Source: Amorphophallus konjac (lineage: Eukaryota > Streptophyta > Magnoliopsida > Alismatales > Araceae). From it: a stretch of DNA of 64,000 nucleotides. Of this stretch, positions 21,906 to 33,658 are shown piece after piece. Under the pieces are notes generated by a model. The model searched no databases. It was given only the letters and a program-made list of their open reading frames with translations, and was not told where the DNA came from. The DNA is taken from contig CM040125.1 in NCBI GenBank assembly GCA_022559845.1, positions 199,742,102 through 199,806,101 of the forward strand, read 5' to 3'. Both the position numbers and the translations under genes were made by a program. The stretch's first letter is position 1. Every line of letters starts with the position of its first letter.

Positions 21906-24070
21906 TGATGGGGCATCAAAGGCGATTTCCATACACGGGTGAAGTGTATTTGTGTGTTATGGCTTGTATGAAGTTGTAATTGTGTATTTTCTTTCTTTTG
22001 GGCTCCTTGTAAGGCTTATATCAAGCCAATGGGCCATTTGTTATGTCAAGTCCATTACTAGGTTACCTTAGTAGAGTCCATTAGGAGTGATTATCATATT
22101 GGACCTTATGCCACCCTTATGGACCATAAGAGCCATTTAAGGCCCAATTGGGCCACTCCCTCTCATGGGCTATCTAGATGGGAGAACCCATGGACCAAGC
22201 ATGGGTGTGGATTGGGTTGGCTGGCCTTGGACCAGCCTAGGCCCAAGAGAGGCCCATGAAGGGGGCGCCCCCTCTTTTGGCCTTATTAGGCTAGTTAGGT
22301 GATGTTTGAATGGATCTAGTCCAAGGTTGAATAAGTATGGTCAAATTAGATTAAACTAATGTATTAAAAGTGTGATTCACATTGTATCCCAGCCCTTCAA
22401 TCCTAACCCCTAGATCCAAGGGTTGAGGTTGAGTTTGGTTGGCATCCTATATAAGGTTGTATTTTTCATATTGAATGAATTAATGAAGAGAAAATAGGCA
22501 TTTGCCCCCAAGTGAGATTTGCACCCCTCCCCTCTCTCTCCCTGGTTCCTCCACCCCCTCTCCCCTTTCTAGAGTGTAATCCCTTCCCCCTTGATCCCCT
22601 CCAGCATCTGAAGCAACTTCGGTGATCGCCGCCGCCATCGTCTCGTCGCCGACGCGTCGTCGCCAACGGTTTCGGTGTTCTATCCACTCAGGATAGACCC
22701 TTCTTCTCTGAATTCCTGCTATCACTCCCTTCGTCTTCTGAAGCTCAAAAATTCAGGGTTGGTTCCCCTCTAGAACCCTTATCCCCACAAAAAAAATCAC
22801 GTCAAAATTCATCCTTTAGCTTTTTTTTGATTTTCGTCCAAGTCCAAGTTCCAGATCTGTCCTGGTTCTGTTTACTGTTCATCAGCTCTGAGTTTACCCC
22901 ATTCGAACCATCTTTTGATTTTTTTTGGGTCGCCCAAATTTACTGGGATATCTTCCCACATCCCTCTACTACCAGGAATTTTCTTAATTTTTGGTTCACC
23001 CTCCAATTATTTTTCAAATTTCGTCCAATTTCCCAAGAACAGTCTGCCCACAGTTTCCCAGATCCGACCCAGGTCTAGTAAAGAAATCCCAGAAAATCCA
23101 TTTCGTCTCCAATCAGAAAACCTAAAATATTCCCAGATTCCTCTCTCAGAGATCTTCAACTTTGCTGAAGAAATTATTTCCAGATTCGGAGGTCTTCTCC
23201 CCGGTCAACATCGATCTTCAGAGAAGTCAGAACCTGCCCCTGCAGTTCTGGCCAGATTCCAGCAAGCTTGTAAAATGCATGATCAGAAATACAGATCTGA
23301 TTATTTTTTTTGAAGACCCCTACGTCGAGGTATTCTGAGTCAGCTTTCCAACGGCGCTAACCTCGTCGCATTCTGACGACGGGGCTGACACGGCAGCAGT
23401 TTTCTCCGAGTCGCGCGCCTGCAAACAGAATTTTCAGATTCGTGGCCGAGTTCCCGCGAGCGTCGTCCGAGGGCCGCCCGGCGTCCGGCGGTCGTTCCAG
23501 CAGCTCGCCAACCCAGGGGAACGCTTTCCAGGTGTCTCCACAGTAGAGGAGTCATTAGGCCCCACACGACCCCTCCGGTCAACACGTGGGCCCCCACTAG
23601 CACGAGTACGCGTGAAGCCGAAGCATTGCCCGAAACCGCCCGTCAACCCGAACTTGGTCCTCCCGGGCCCACTTGTGTCACCCTTTACCTCCCTGCGTGG
23701 AGTGGGCTTAATTGCATTGCTGTAAACATAATGTACTAAGTTCCCGGGAGTACGAGCTTTGGCCGGGTGCCATCTTCGCCACGCCGAGAGCGTGGAGGTA
23801 TCGCCTTCACCCTTACACTTGGCATTAGCTTAATTCTTTATATGCTTTATATGCCGCTGCTAGAGAGCATGTGTAGGGATACCTAGCTCGCTTTCAATTT
23901 ATAATATCACTGCTGTGAGAGAGAGCAAAGCCGTCCCGTGACCCGATCCGGGTGCAAAAGAGAGCCGACCACCCTAGCTCATTGCCGGTTTCTCAACTGC
24001 GCACATCCGACGCTTCCCTCGTTAAGGGACGATCGCGAGCTTGTCGTGTCCGTGGTCCCGTCCCGCATCA
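21906..24070 (+). repeat. Family B LTR 1
   Basis: 2165 bp, TG...CA. TATATAA at 22448-22454. Preceded by TSD TCCAT and followed by a PBS. ORFs within it recur in all three LTRs as non-coding sequence. Confidence 0.95.
22448..22454 (+). promoter_or_regulatory. TATA box, family B LTR 1
   Basis: TATATAA preceded by GGCATCC. Identical sites at 27031-27037 (LTR 2) and 31613-31619 (LTR 3). Confidence 0.6.
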
Positions 24071-24073
24071 ATT

Positions 24074-24085
24074 TGGTATCAGAGC
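24074..24085 (+). other. Primer-binding site, iMet type (family B, interior 1)
   Basis: TGGTATCAGAGC three bases after LTR 1. Confidence 0.9.
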
Positions 24086-24457
24086 GAGGTTGAGTCTAGG
24101 GTGTTTGCATTCAAAAAAACAAAAAGAGTGTCATGTAGTCATTAGTCGGTCTAAGTCGTGTTTAGGATCATCATATTTTTAAAACAACAAAAAGAGTCAT
24201 TTTTGGGTCGCATACATCCCTTTACTCGGTATATAAAAAGGTGTTGTCCGACCGTTAGGTTACGCCTATCGGGAAGGCCGCACACTTGTGCGAGTGACCT
24301 TCGGGTCGATTGTCTCCGCCCCGTACCGAGTCTTGGTTTACGTCTAGGGTCCTTAGTGTGCATTAGTTAGTGCATTCCAACTTTGCATTACTTAGTGTCG
24401 TGTCTAGTGTTTTGGTCCGAGTGTCGGCATGGCCATCCACTAGTTTCCCCGTGTCCC

Positions 24458-26032
24458 ATGGAGTCCCAAACTCCCGGATGGTGGCGATACTATCTCAAAT
24501 GGAAGGACCACCCGAACCACCCCACGAGGCCCGAAACCCGGGATTTCTACGGGTCCGATGACCCGAGTGTCTATCTAGAATGGGAAGTCATTATGGATGA
24601 TTACTTCGAGGTGTACATCATGTACGGGCCCATGCAAGTCGATGTTGCCAAAAGGTGACTTTTTGGTGAAGCCGCTGCAACTTGGAGGGACATCAAATAT
24701 TGGAGGGAGGATAGGAATCTAAGGCCCATCGAGTCATGGTGGGAGATGAAGAGAGTGCTTATGAGGGCCTACGTTCCCCGCCCACCTACCTCCAACCACG
24801 GAGGTCATTCCACTCACCAACCCCACCAACTCACCCACAATCAAGTGGGCCACACCTCTACCCAATCCCACCCCTTCACCGCCGTCCAAGCCCATCAAAG
24901 TGAGCCCAATCTAGTGGCCCGCCCATGCACCACCAACCAACCTCCCCTTGGCACTCCCATCCCAACCCACTCAAGCACCTCCAACCGAGTGGAAGTCCCG
25001 CTTATAACCGAGCCTAGGCCCACACCCGAGCCGAGAGTTAAGGAGCTAGTCCACCCCAAGGTCCCTCCTCCAACCCGCTCCTGAGAGGAAATAAAGAAAA
25101 TGATTTTGGATTGGTGGGAAAGGACACAAGCTACTCCACCACCCATGGATGCTCCATTGTTATCTACCTCCGGTCTTCATTCGAAACCATCAAAGTGGGA
25201 ACTACCAAAGCCCGAGCCACCCGTGTTTCTTACGGGAACACTTTACATAGCCGAGCCACTTCTTAGATGGCTCAAGGATGGCTTGGTCCCACATCTCTTC
25301 CCGTCCATGGACCCCACCTTACCTTTAGTGCCAGTCAACTCATTCCATACCACCTTTCGATCTCGTCACCATATTGACACATTGGACGATCTTGTCATGG
25401 GATTGGATTCACAATGGGAGTTGACGCACCTTTTGGCCCAAGGCTTTGACCAACCCACTAGTCTTAGCCTCACTCATCCGGCCATAGGGTCCATTACCTC
25501 CGAGTGCACCGTGGGTTGTGTCACCACGGAGGTTCTTCTACTTCTCCCGCTACCGGATGAGCCCGACTTCATGACTTTGCTTCCGAGGGAGGAGTCATAT
25601 TTCCTATACACTGTCCCATCTACCATGACGGAGGAAGGTGACCACCCGCACCTTCAAGAATTTCACGATTGGGACCATGTCATGTTGGAACCCACTCCAT
25701 GGGGTCACACCTTCTTCGACCCTTTTGACCCCTCCACTAGTGAAGCTCCCGAGCTATCACATTCTCTCCACCTCTTCCGAAGAGTTCACTATTCCACTCA
25801 TACCCCTCGGTCTATTCGGCAAGCCGTCTCTACATCTAGGGATGATGACGAGGGTAGTTTTGGATCTCCTAGTCCTTCCCCACCCAAATCCCATAGGTCG
25901 CCAATGCATGATTGGTACATCTTAGGGTGTCTAGGAGTCATCCATTCCGTCAAGCATCGAGTACATCTAGTGTATGCATGGCACATATTCGGGTGTCCTG
26001 GTCCGCCGTCACCCATGTACGGGTCGGACTAA
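24458..26032 (+). pseudogene. gag: Family B gag-type ORF, copy 1 (two in-frame stops)
   Basis: Near-identical to copy 2 (29040-30614). The start is the ATG of MESQTPGWWRYY. The first TGA, 24656-24658, is shared with copy 2. A second TGA at 25082-25084 is private: copy 2 has TTA at 29664-29666. One extra C upstream of the ATG (24447-24450, four C against three) also shifts the 5' leader frame relative to copy 2. The gag-like N-terminus (DPSVYLEWEVIMDDYF), Pro-rich middle, shared A/B domain and terminal GCPGPP are as described for copy 2. Confidence 0.8.
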
Positions 26033-26488
26033 CATTAGGTGTGTCTAGGGTCATAGTTGTGTCAGTGTGTTTTCTTGTGTGGTTTGTTTGTGTGGTGTGT
26101 TTGAGTCGATTGTTTGTGTGTATTGCATGGTGAGTCTGCATGTGTCTTGTGCAAGCTCGTTGTCGTTCTCTTACGAGTAAGAGGTGAGTGGACTCACTTG
26201 ATGAGTATGGGATCGGTTTTACTTCTATATCCGGATCAGTCACCCATAGGGACTCAGCGGTGATTCCTAGTGAGTCTTCGAGCTGTTTCCTTCCTTTGAG
26301 AGTGCCCCTTCGGAGTGACCACCTTTAGCCATAGCAGTGCGCATATCGAGTATATATGGAATGAGCAGGTGCCGATCACTTGGAGTGGAGCATACCCGCG
26401 CTACTTAGCACGGTGACAGATCCGCCGGAGTACCGGAGCAGCCATACCCCTACTCGACGGGGTTGAGTTCCTCCCACCCGGGGAGAAT
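26033..26488 (+). other. Family B interior 1, non-coding 3' end and polypurine tract
   Basis: G/T-rich stretch without ORF, ending CCACCCGGGGAGAAT just before LTR 2. The equivalent in interior 2 is 30615-31070. Confidence 0.7.
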
Positions 26489-28654
26489 TGATGGGGCATC
26501 AAAGGCGATTTCCATACACGGGTGAAGTGTATTTGTGTGTTATGGCTTGTATGAAGTTGTAATTGTGTATTTTCTTTCTTTTGGGCTCCTTGTAAGGCTT
26601 ATATCAAGCCAATGGGCCATTTGTTATGTCAAGTCCATTACTAGGTTACCTTAGTAGAGTCCATTAGGAGTGATTATCATATTGGACCTTATGCCACCCT
26701 TATGGACCATAAGAGCCATTTAAGGCCCAATTGGGCCACTCCCTCTCATGGGCTATCTAGATGGGAGAACCCATGGACCAAGCATGGGTGTGGATTGGGT
26801 TGGCTGGCCTTGGACCAGCCTAGGCCCAAGAGAGGCCCATGAAGGGGGCGCCCCCTCTTTTGGCCTTATTAGGCTAGTTAGGTGATGTTTGAATGGATCT
26901 AGTCCAAGGTTGAATAAGTATGGTCAAATTAGATTAAACTAATGTATTAAAAGTGTGATTCACATTGTATCCCAGCCCTTCAATCCTAACCCCTAGATCC
27001 AAGGGTTGAGGTTGAGTTTGGTTGGCATCCTATATAAGGTTGTATTTTTCATATTGAATGAATTAATGAAGAGAAAATAGGGATTTGCCCCCAAGTGAGA
27101 TTTGCACCCCTCCCCTCTCTCTCCCTGGTTCCTCCACACCCTCTCCCCTTTCTAGAGTGTAATCCCTTCCCCCTTGATCCCCTCCAGCATCTGAAGCAAC
27201 TCCGGTGATCGCCGCCGCCATCGTCTCGCCGTCGACGCGTCGTCGCCAACGGTTTCGGTGTTCTGTTCACTCAGGACAGACCCTTCTTCTCCGAATTCCT
27301 GCTATCACTCCCTTCGTCTTCTGAAGCTCAAAATTTCAGGGTTGGTTCCCCTCTAGAACCCTTATCCCCACAAAAAAAATTACGTCAAAATTCATCCTTT
27401 AGCTATTTTTTGATTTTCGTCCAAGTCCAAGTTCCAGATCTGTCCTGGTTCTGTTTACTGTTCATCAGCTCTGATTTTACCCCATTCGAACCATCTTTTA
27501 ATTTTTTTTGGGTCGCCCAAATTTATTGGGATCTCTTCCCACATCCCTCTACCACCAGGAATTTTCTTAATTTTTGGTTCACCCTCCAAGTATTTTTCAA
27601 ATTTCGTCCAAGTTCTCTAGAACAGTCTGCCCACAGTTTCCCAGATCCGACCCAGGTCTAGTAACGAAATCCCAGAAAATACATTTCGTCTCCAATCAGA
27701 AAACCAAAAATAGTCCCCGATTCCTCTCTCAGAGATCTTCAACTTTTCTGAAGAAATTATTTCCAGATTCGGAGGTCTTCTCCCCGGTCAACGTCGATCT
27801 TCAGAGAAGTCAGAACCTGCCCCTGCAGTTCTGGCCAGATTCCAGCAAGCTTTTAAAATGCATGATCAGAAATACAGATCTGATTATTTTTTTTGAAGAC
27901 CCCTACGTCGAGTTATTCTGAGTCAGTTTTCCAACGGCGCTAACCTCGTTGCATTCCGACGATGGGGCTGATCGCAGCAGTAGTTTTCTCCGAGTCGCGC
28001 GCCTGCAAACAGAATTTTCAGATTCGTGGCCGAGTTCCCGCGAGCGTCGTCCTAGGGCCGCCGGGCGTCCAGCGGTCGTTCCAGAAGCTCGCCATCCCAG
28101 GGGAACGCTTTCCAGGTGTCTCCACAGCAGAGGAGTCATCAGGCCCCACACGACCCCTCCGGTCAACACGTGGGCCCCCACTAGCACGAGTACGCGTGAA
28201 GCCGAAGCATTGCCCGAAACCGCCCGTCAACCCGAACTTGGTCCTCCCGGGCCCACTTGTGTCGCCCTTTACCTCCCTGCGTGGAGTGGGCTTAATTGCA
28301 TTGCTGTAAACATAATGTACTAAGTTCCCGGGAGTACGAGCTTCGGCCGGGTGCCATCTTCGCCACGCCGAGAGCGTGGAGGTATCGCCTTCACCCTTAC
28401 ACTTGGCATTAGCTTAATTCTTTATATGCTTTATATGCCGCTGCTAGAGAGCATGTGTAGGGATACCTAGCTCGCCTTCAATTTATAATATCACTGCTGC
28501 GAGAGAGAGCGAAGCCGTCCCGTGACCCGATCCGGGCGCAAAAGAGAGCCGACCACCCTAGCTCATTGCCGGTTTCTCAACCGCGCACATCCGACGCTTC
28601 CCTCGTTAAGGGACGATCGCGAGCTTGTCGTGTCCGTGGTCCCGTCCCGCATCA
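26489..28654 (+). repeat. Family B LTR 2 (shared by both interiors)
   Basis: 2166 bp, TATA at 27031. It is preceded by a polypurine tract, as a 3' LTR should be, and followed by a PBS, as a 5' LTR should be. It therefore serves both units. It has no TSD of its own. Confidence 0.95.
27031..27037 (+). promoter_or_regulatory. TATA box, family B LTR 2
   Basis: TATATAA at the position equivalent to 22448 in LTR 1. Confidence 0.6.
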
Positions 28655-28657
28655 ATT

Positions 28658-28669
28658 TGGTATCAGAGC
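28658..28669 (+). other. Primer-binding site, iMet type (family B, interior 2)
   Basis: TGGTATCAGAGC three bases after LTR 2. Confidence 0.9.
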
Positions 28670-29039
28670 GAGGTTGAGTCTAGGGTGTTTGCATTCAAAA
28701 AAAAAAAAGAGTGTCATGTAGTCATTAGTCGGTCTAAGTCGTGTTTAGGATCATCATATTTTTAAAACAACAAAAAGAGTCGTTTTTGGGTCGCATACAT
28801 CCCTTTACTCGGTATATAAAAAGGTGTTGTCCGACCGTTAGGTTACGCCTATCGGGAAGGCCGCACACTTGTGCGAGTGACCTTCGGGTCGATTGTCTCC
28901 GCCCCGTACCGAGTCTTGGTTTACGTCTAGGGTCCTTAGTGTGCATTAGTTAGTGCATTCCAACTTTGCATTACTTAGTGTCGTGTCTAGTGTTTTGGTC
29001 CGAGTGTCGGCATGGCCATCCACTAGTTTCCCGTGTCCC

Positions 29040-30614
29040 ATGGAGTCCCAAACTCCCGGATGGTGGCGATACTATCTCAAATGGAAGGACCACCCGAACC
29101 ACCCCACGAGGCCCGAAACCCGGGATTTCTACGGGTCCGATGACCCGAGTGTCTATCTAGAATGGGAAGCCATTATGGATGATTACTTCGAGGTGTACAT
29201 CATGTACGGGCCCATGCAAGTCGATGTTGCCAAAAGGTGACTTTTTGGTGAAGCCGCTGCAACTTGGAGGGACATCAAATATTGGAGGGAGGATAGGAAT
29301 CTAAGGCCCATCGAGTCATGGTGGGAAATGAAGAGAGTGCTTAGGAGGGCCTACGTTCCCCGCCCACCTACCTCCAACCACGGAGGTCATTCCACTCACC
29401 AACCCCACCAACTCACCCACAATCAAGTGGGCCACACCTCTACCCAATCCCACCCCTTCACCGCCGTCCAAGCCCACCAAAGTGACCCCAATCTAGTGGC
29501 CCGCCCATGCACCACCAACCAACCTCCCCTTGGCACTCCCATCCCAACCCACTCAAGCACCTCCAACCGAGTGGAAGTCCCGCTTATAACCGAGCCTAGG
29601 CCCACACCCGAGCCGAGAGTTAAGGAGCTAGTCCACCCCAAGGTCCCTCCTCCAACCCGCTCCTTAGAGGAAATAAAGAAAATGATTTCGGATTGGTGGG
29701 AAAGGACACAAGCTACTCCACCACCCATGGATGCTCCATTGTTATCTACCTCCGGTCTTCATTCGAAACCATCAAAGTGGGAACTACCAAAGCCCGAGCC
29801 ACCCGTGTTTCTTACGGGAACACTTTACATAGCCGAGCCACTTCTTAGATGGCTCAAGGATGGCTTGGTCCCACATCCCTTCCCGTCCATGGACCCCACC
29901 TTACCTTTAGTGCCAGTCAACTCATTCCATACCACCTTTCGATCTCGTCACCATGTTGATACGTTGGATGATCTTGTCATGGGATTAGATTCACAATGGG
30001 AGTTGACGCATCTTTTGGCCCGAGGCTTTGACCAACCCACTAGTCTTAGCCTCACTCATCCGGCCATAGGGTCCATTACCTCCGAGTGCACCGTGGGTTG
30101 TGTCACCACGGAGGTTCTTCTACTTCTCCCGCTACCGGATGAGCCCGACTTCATGACTTTGCTTCCGAGGGAGGAGTCATATTTCCTATACACGGTCCCA
30201 TCTACCATGACGGAGGAAGGTGACCACCCACACCTTCAAGAATTTCACGATTGGAACCATGTCATGTTGGAACCCACTCCATGGGGTCACACCTTCTTCG
30301 ACCCTTTTGACCCCTCCACTAGTGAAGCTCCCGAGCTATCACATTCTCTCCACCTCTTCCGAAGAGTTCACTATTCCACTCATACCCCTCGGTCTATTCG
30401 GCAAGCCGTCTCTACATCTAGGGATGATGACGAGGGTAGTTTTGGATCTCCTAGTCCTTCCCCACCCAAATCCCATAGGTCGCCAATGCATGATTGGTAC
30501 ATCTTAGGGTGTCTAGGAGTCATCCATTCCGTCAAGCATCGAGTACATCTAGTGTATGCATGGCACATATTCGGGTGTCCTGGTCCGCCGTCACCCATGT
30601 ACGGGTCGGACTAA
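29040..30614 (+). pseudogene. gag: Family B gag-type ORF, copy 2 (one in-frame TGA; 428-codon open part)
   Basis: From the ATG at 29040 the frame encodes a gypsy-gag-like segment (DPSVYLEWEAIMDDYF). It meets TGA at 29238-29240, then stays open from 29241 to 30614; the next ATG is at 29328. After the stop come GEAAATWRD and WWEMKRVLRRAY, which complete the gag core, so the stop lies inside one domain. A Pro-rich stretch with many His/Thr follows. Next is the region shared with family A (29805-30155: LLRWLKDG, NSFHTTFRS, SLSLTHPAIGSITSECTVGC), then acidic/Ser-rich sequence, and a C-terminal WHIFGCPGPPSP with one weaker upstream copy (WYILGCLG). No knuckle, protease or RT. The same TGA in copy 1 shows it predates the duplication. 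Family A has Gln at the aligned place. Confidence 0.8.
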
Positions 30615-31070
30615 CATTAGGTGTGTCTAGGGTCATAGTTGTGTCAGTGTGTTTTCTTGTGTGGTTTGTTTGTGTGGTGTGTTTGAGTCGATTGTTTGTG
30701 TGTATTGCATGGTGAGTCTGCATGTGTCTTGTGCAAGCTCGTTGTCGTTCTCTTACGAGTAAGAGGCGAGTGGACTCACTTGATGAGTATGGGATCGGTT
30801 TTACTTCTATATCCGGATCAGTCACCCATAGGGACTCAGCGGTGATTCCTAGTGAGTCTTCGAGCTGTTTCCTTCCTTTGAGAGTGCCCCTTCGGAGTGA
30901 CCACCTTTAGCCATAGCAGTGCGCATATCGAGTATATATGGAATGAGCAGGTGCCGATCACTTGGAGTGGAGCATACCCGCGCTACTTAGCACGGTGACG
31001 GATCCGCCGGAGTACCGGAGCAGCCATACCCCTACTCGACGGGGTCGAGTTCCTCCCACCCGGGGAGAAT
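30615..31070 (+). other. Family B interior 2, non-coding 3' end and polypurine tract
   Basis: No ORF of note. Ends CCACCCGGGGAGAAT before LTR 3, aligned with the polypurine region of family A. Confidence 0.7.
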
Positions 31071-33236
31071 TGATGGGGCATCAAAGGCGATTTCCATACA
31101 CGGGTGAAGTGTATTTGTGTGTTATGGCTTGTATGAAGTTGTAATTGTGTATTTTCTTTCTTTTGGGCTCCTTGTAAGGCTTATATCAAGCCAATGGGCC
31201 ATTTGTTATGTCAAGTCCATTACTAGGTTACCTTAGTAGAGTCCATTAGGAGTGATTATCATATTGGACCTTATGCCACCCTTATGGACCATAAGAGCCA
31301 TTTAAGGCCCAATTGGGCCACTCCCTCTCATGGGCTATCTAGATGGGAGAACCCATGGACCAAGCATGGGTGTGGATTGGGTTGGCTGGCCTTGGACCAG
31401 CCTAGGCCCAAGAGAGGCCCATGAAGGGGGCGCCCCCTCTTTTGGCCTTATTAGGCTAGTTAGGTGGTGTTTGAATGGATCTAGTCCAAGGTTGAATAAG
31501 TATGGTCAAATTAGATTAAACTAATGTATTAAAAGTGTGATTCACATTGTATCCCAGCCCTTCAATCCTAACCCCTAGATCCAAGGGTTGAGGTTGAGTT
31601 TGGTTGGCATCCTATATAAGGTTGTATTTTTCATATTGAAGGAATTAATGAAGAGAAAATAGGCATTTGCCCCCAAGTGAGATTTGCACCCCTCCCCTCT
31701 CTCTCCCTGGTTCCTCCACCTCCAGCCCCCTTTCTAGAGTGTAATCCCTTCCCCCTTGATCCCCTCCAGCATCTGAAGCAACTCCGGTGATCGCCGCCGC
31801 CATCGTCTCGCCGCCGACGCGTCGTCGCCAACGGTTTCGGTGTTCTGTCCACTCAGGACAGACCCTTCTTCTCCGAATTCCTGCTATCACTCCCTTCATC
31901 TTCTGAAGCTCAAAATTTCAGGGTTGGTTCCCCTCTAGAACCCTTATCCCCACAAAAAAAATCACGTCAAAATTCATCCTTTAGCTATTTTTTGATTTTC
32001 GTCCAAGTCCAAGTTCCAGATCTGTCCTGGTTCTGTTTACTGTTCATCAGCTCTGAGTTTACCCCATTCGAACCATCTTTTGATTTTTTTTGGGTCGCCC
32101 AAATTTACTGGGATCTCTGTCCACATCCCTCTACCACCAGGAATTTTCTTAATTTTTGGTTCACCCTCCAAGTATTTTTCAAATTTCGTCCAAGTTCCCA
32201 AGAACAGTCTGCCCACAGTTTCCCAGATCCGACCCAGGTCTAGTAAAGAAATCCCAGAAAATCCATTTCATCTCCAATCAGAAAACCAAAAATAGTCCCG
32301 GATTCCTCTCTCAGAGATCTTCAACTTTGCTGAAGAAATTATTTCCAGATTCGGAGGTCTTCTCCCCGGTCAACGTCGATCTTCAGAGAAGTCAGAACCT
32401 GCCCCTGCAGTTCTGGCCAGATTCCAGCAAGCTTGTAAAATGCATGATCAGAAATACAGATCTGATTATTTTTTTTGAAGACCCCTACGTCGAGGTATTC
32501 TGAGTCAGCTTTCCAACGGCGCTAACCTCGTTGCATTCCGACGACGGGGCTGATCGCAGCAGCAGTTTTCTCCGAGTCGCGCGCCTGCAAACAGAATTTT
32601 CAGATTCGTGGCCGAGTTCCCGCGAGCGTCGTCCGAGGGCCGCCCGGCGTCCGGCGGTCGTTCCAGCAGCTCGCCATCCCAGGGGAACGCTTTCCAGGTG
32701 TCTCCACAGCAGAGGAGTCATCAGGCCCCACACGACCCCTCCGGTCAACACGTGGGCCCCCACTAGCACGAGTACGCGTGAAGCCGAAGCATTGCCCGAA
32801 ACCGCCCGTCAACCCGAACTTGGTCCTCCCGGGCCCACTTGTGTCGCCCTTTACCTCCCTGCGTGGAGTGGGCTTAATTGCATTGCTGTAAACATAATGT
32901 ACTAAGTTCCCGGGAGTACGAGCTTTGGCCGGGTGCCATCTTCGCCACGCCGAGAGCGTGGAGGTATCGCCTTCACCCTTACACTTGGCATTAGCTTAAT
33001 TCTTTATATGCTTTATATGCCACTGCTAGAGAGCATGTGTAGGGATACCTAGCTCGCTTTCAATTTATAATATCACTGCTGCGAGAGAGAGCGAAGCCGT
33101 CCCGTGACCCGATCTGGGCGCAAAAGAGAGCCGACCACCCTAGCTCATTGCCGGTTTCTCAACCGCGCACATCCGACGCTTCCCTCGTTAAGGGACGATC
33201 GCGAGCTTGTCGTGTCTGTGGTCCCGTCCCGCATCA
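31071..33236 (+). repeat. Family B LTR 3
   Basis: 2166 bp, TATA at 31613. Followed directly by TSD TCCAT (33237-33241), with no PBS. Confidence 0.95.
31613..31619 (+). promoter_or_regulatory. TATA box, family B LTR 3
   Basis: TATATAA at the position equivalent to 22448 in LTR 1. Confidence 0.6.
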
Positions 33237-33241
33237 TCCAT

Positions 33242-33653
33242 CATGGCCACGGCCCAGTCTGCCTGTGACTGAAATTTTCCCTTCCCCCCTAAGCCCGGTC
33301 GTTGAACCACTGACTTAACGATATCATCTGTTTCTATGGTTGATGTTATTATCTTGCCCGCCTTCCTGGCTTCGGTATGAAGTTCCATTTGCACACATGA
33401 ATATATGTTTGCCTCTCGAGGCCTCCTATTTTGGCGTTTAATCAAGGGTTGTCCTTCCTTGGAAGGGCGTAATTAACGTCATAGCCTTTATGGTATGACG
33501 GACTTCTGGTCCCGACTCGGACTTCACAATCGACTGACCAAGTCAGATCGAGCGCACAATGAAATCGTCACTTCGGTGACTGGCACGCCAATAAATCATT
33601 AAATAATCAATAAATAATAAATAAAAATAAATAAATAAAATCCGCGTTCCACA
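33242..33653 (+). repeat. Element X, right end (LTR terminus with conserved hairpin)
   Basis: Continues X after the family B insertion. It contains a GCGCTCG-type block, the hairpin at 33477-33500 and an A/T-rich end (AATAAATAA repeats). The same blocks in the same order are found on the minus strand at 51300-51035, the end of the Tat 5' LTR. Confidence 0.75.
33477..33500 (+). other. Hairpin in X LTR terminus (conserved in Tat LTR)
   Basis: Arms CGTCATAGCC and GGTATGACG with loop TTTAT; nine pairs with one bulged G. The Tat LTR has the same stem at 51233-51256 with C-G in place of T-A at the third pair. Confidence 0.65.
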
Positions 33654-33658
33654 CCACA

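Larger units (their letters stand above)
21906..33236 (+). mobile_element. Family B: three-LTR tandem element (LTR-interior-LTR-interior-LTR)
   Basis: Three near-identical LTRs of ~2166 bp (21906-24070, 26489-28654, 31071-33236) alternate with two near-identical ~2.4-kb interiors (24071-26488, 28655-31070). One TSD, TCCAT, flanks the whole (21901-21905 and 33237-33241). LTRs begin TGATGGGGCATC and end CCGTCCCGCATCA. Each interior has an iMet PBS and a gag-type ORF but no pol. A single outer TSD points to unequal crossing-over between LTRs of one insertion. Confidence 0.95.
18479..33653 (+). mobile_element. Element X: probable 3.84-kb solo LTR of a Tat-type gypsy element
   Basis: Terminal TGTTGACACC (18479) and CGTTCCACA (33653), flanked by TSD CCACA (18474-18478 and 33654-33658). 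Without the nested three-LTR element (21906-33241) it is about 3.84 kb. It has one TATA box, no PBS and no coding region. Its last ~200 bp (33440-33653) resemble the 3' end of the Tat 5' LTR (51035-51300, minus): GTGCGCTCG, the hairpin, GTGAYTGGCACGCC, and an A/T-rich end. A single long LTR left after recombination fits best. A truncated element is possible. Confidence 0.75.

Noticed and set aside
33188..33445. 85-codon minus-strand ORF
   Set aside because: It spans the junction of family B LTR 3, the TSD and element X, so it is a chance frame.
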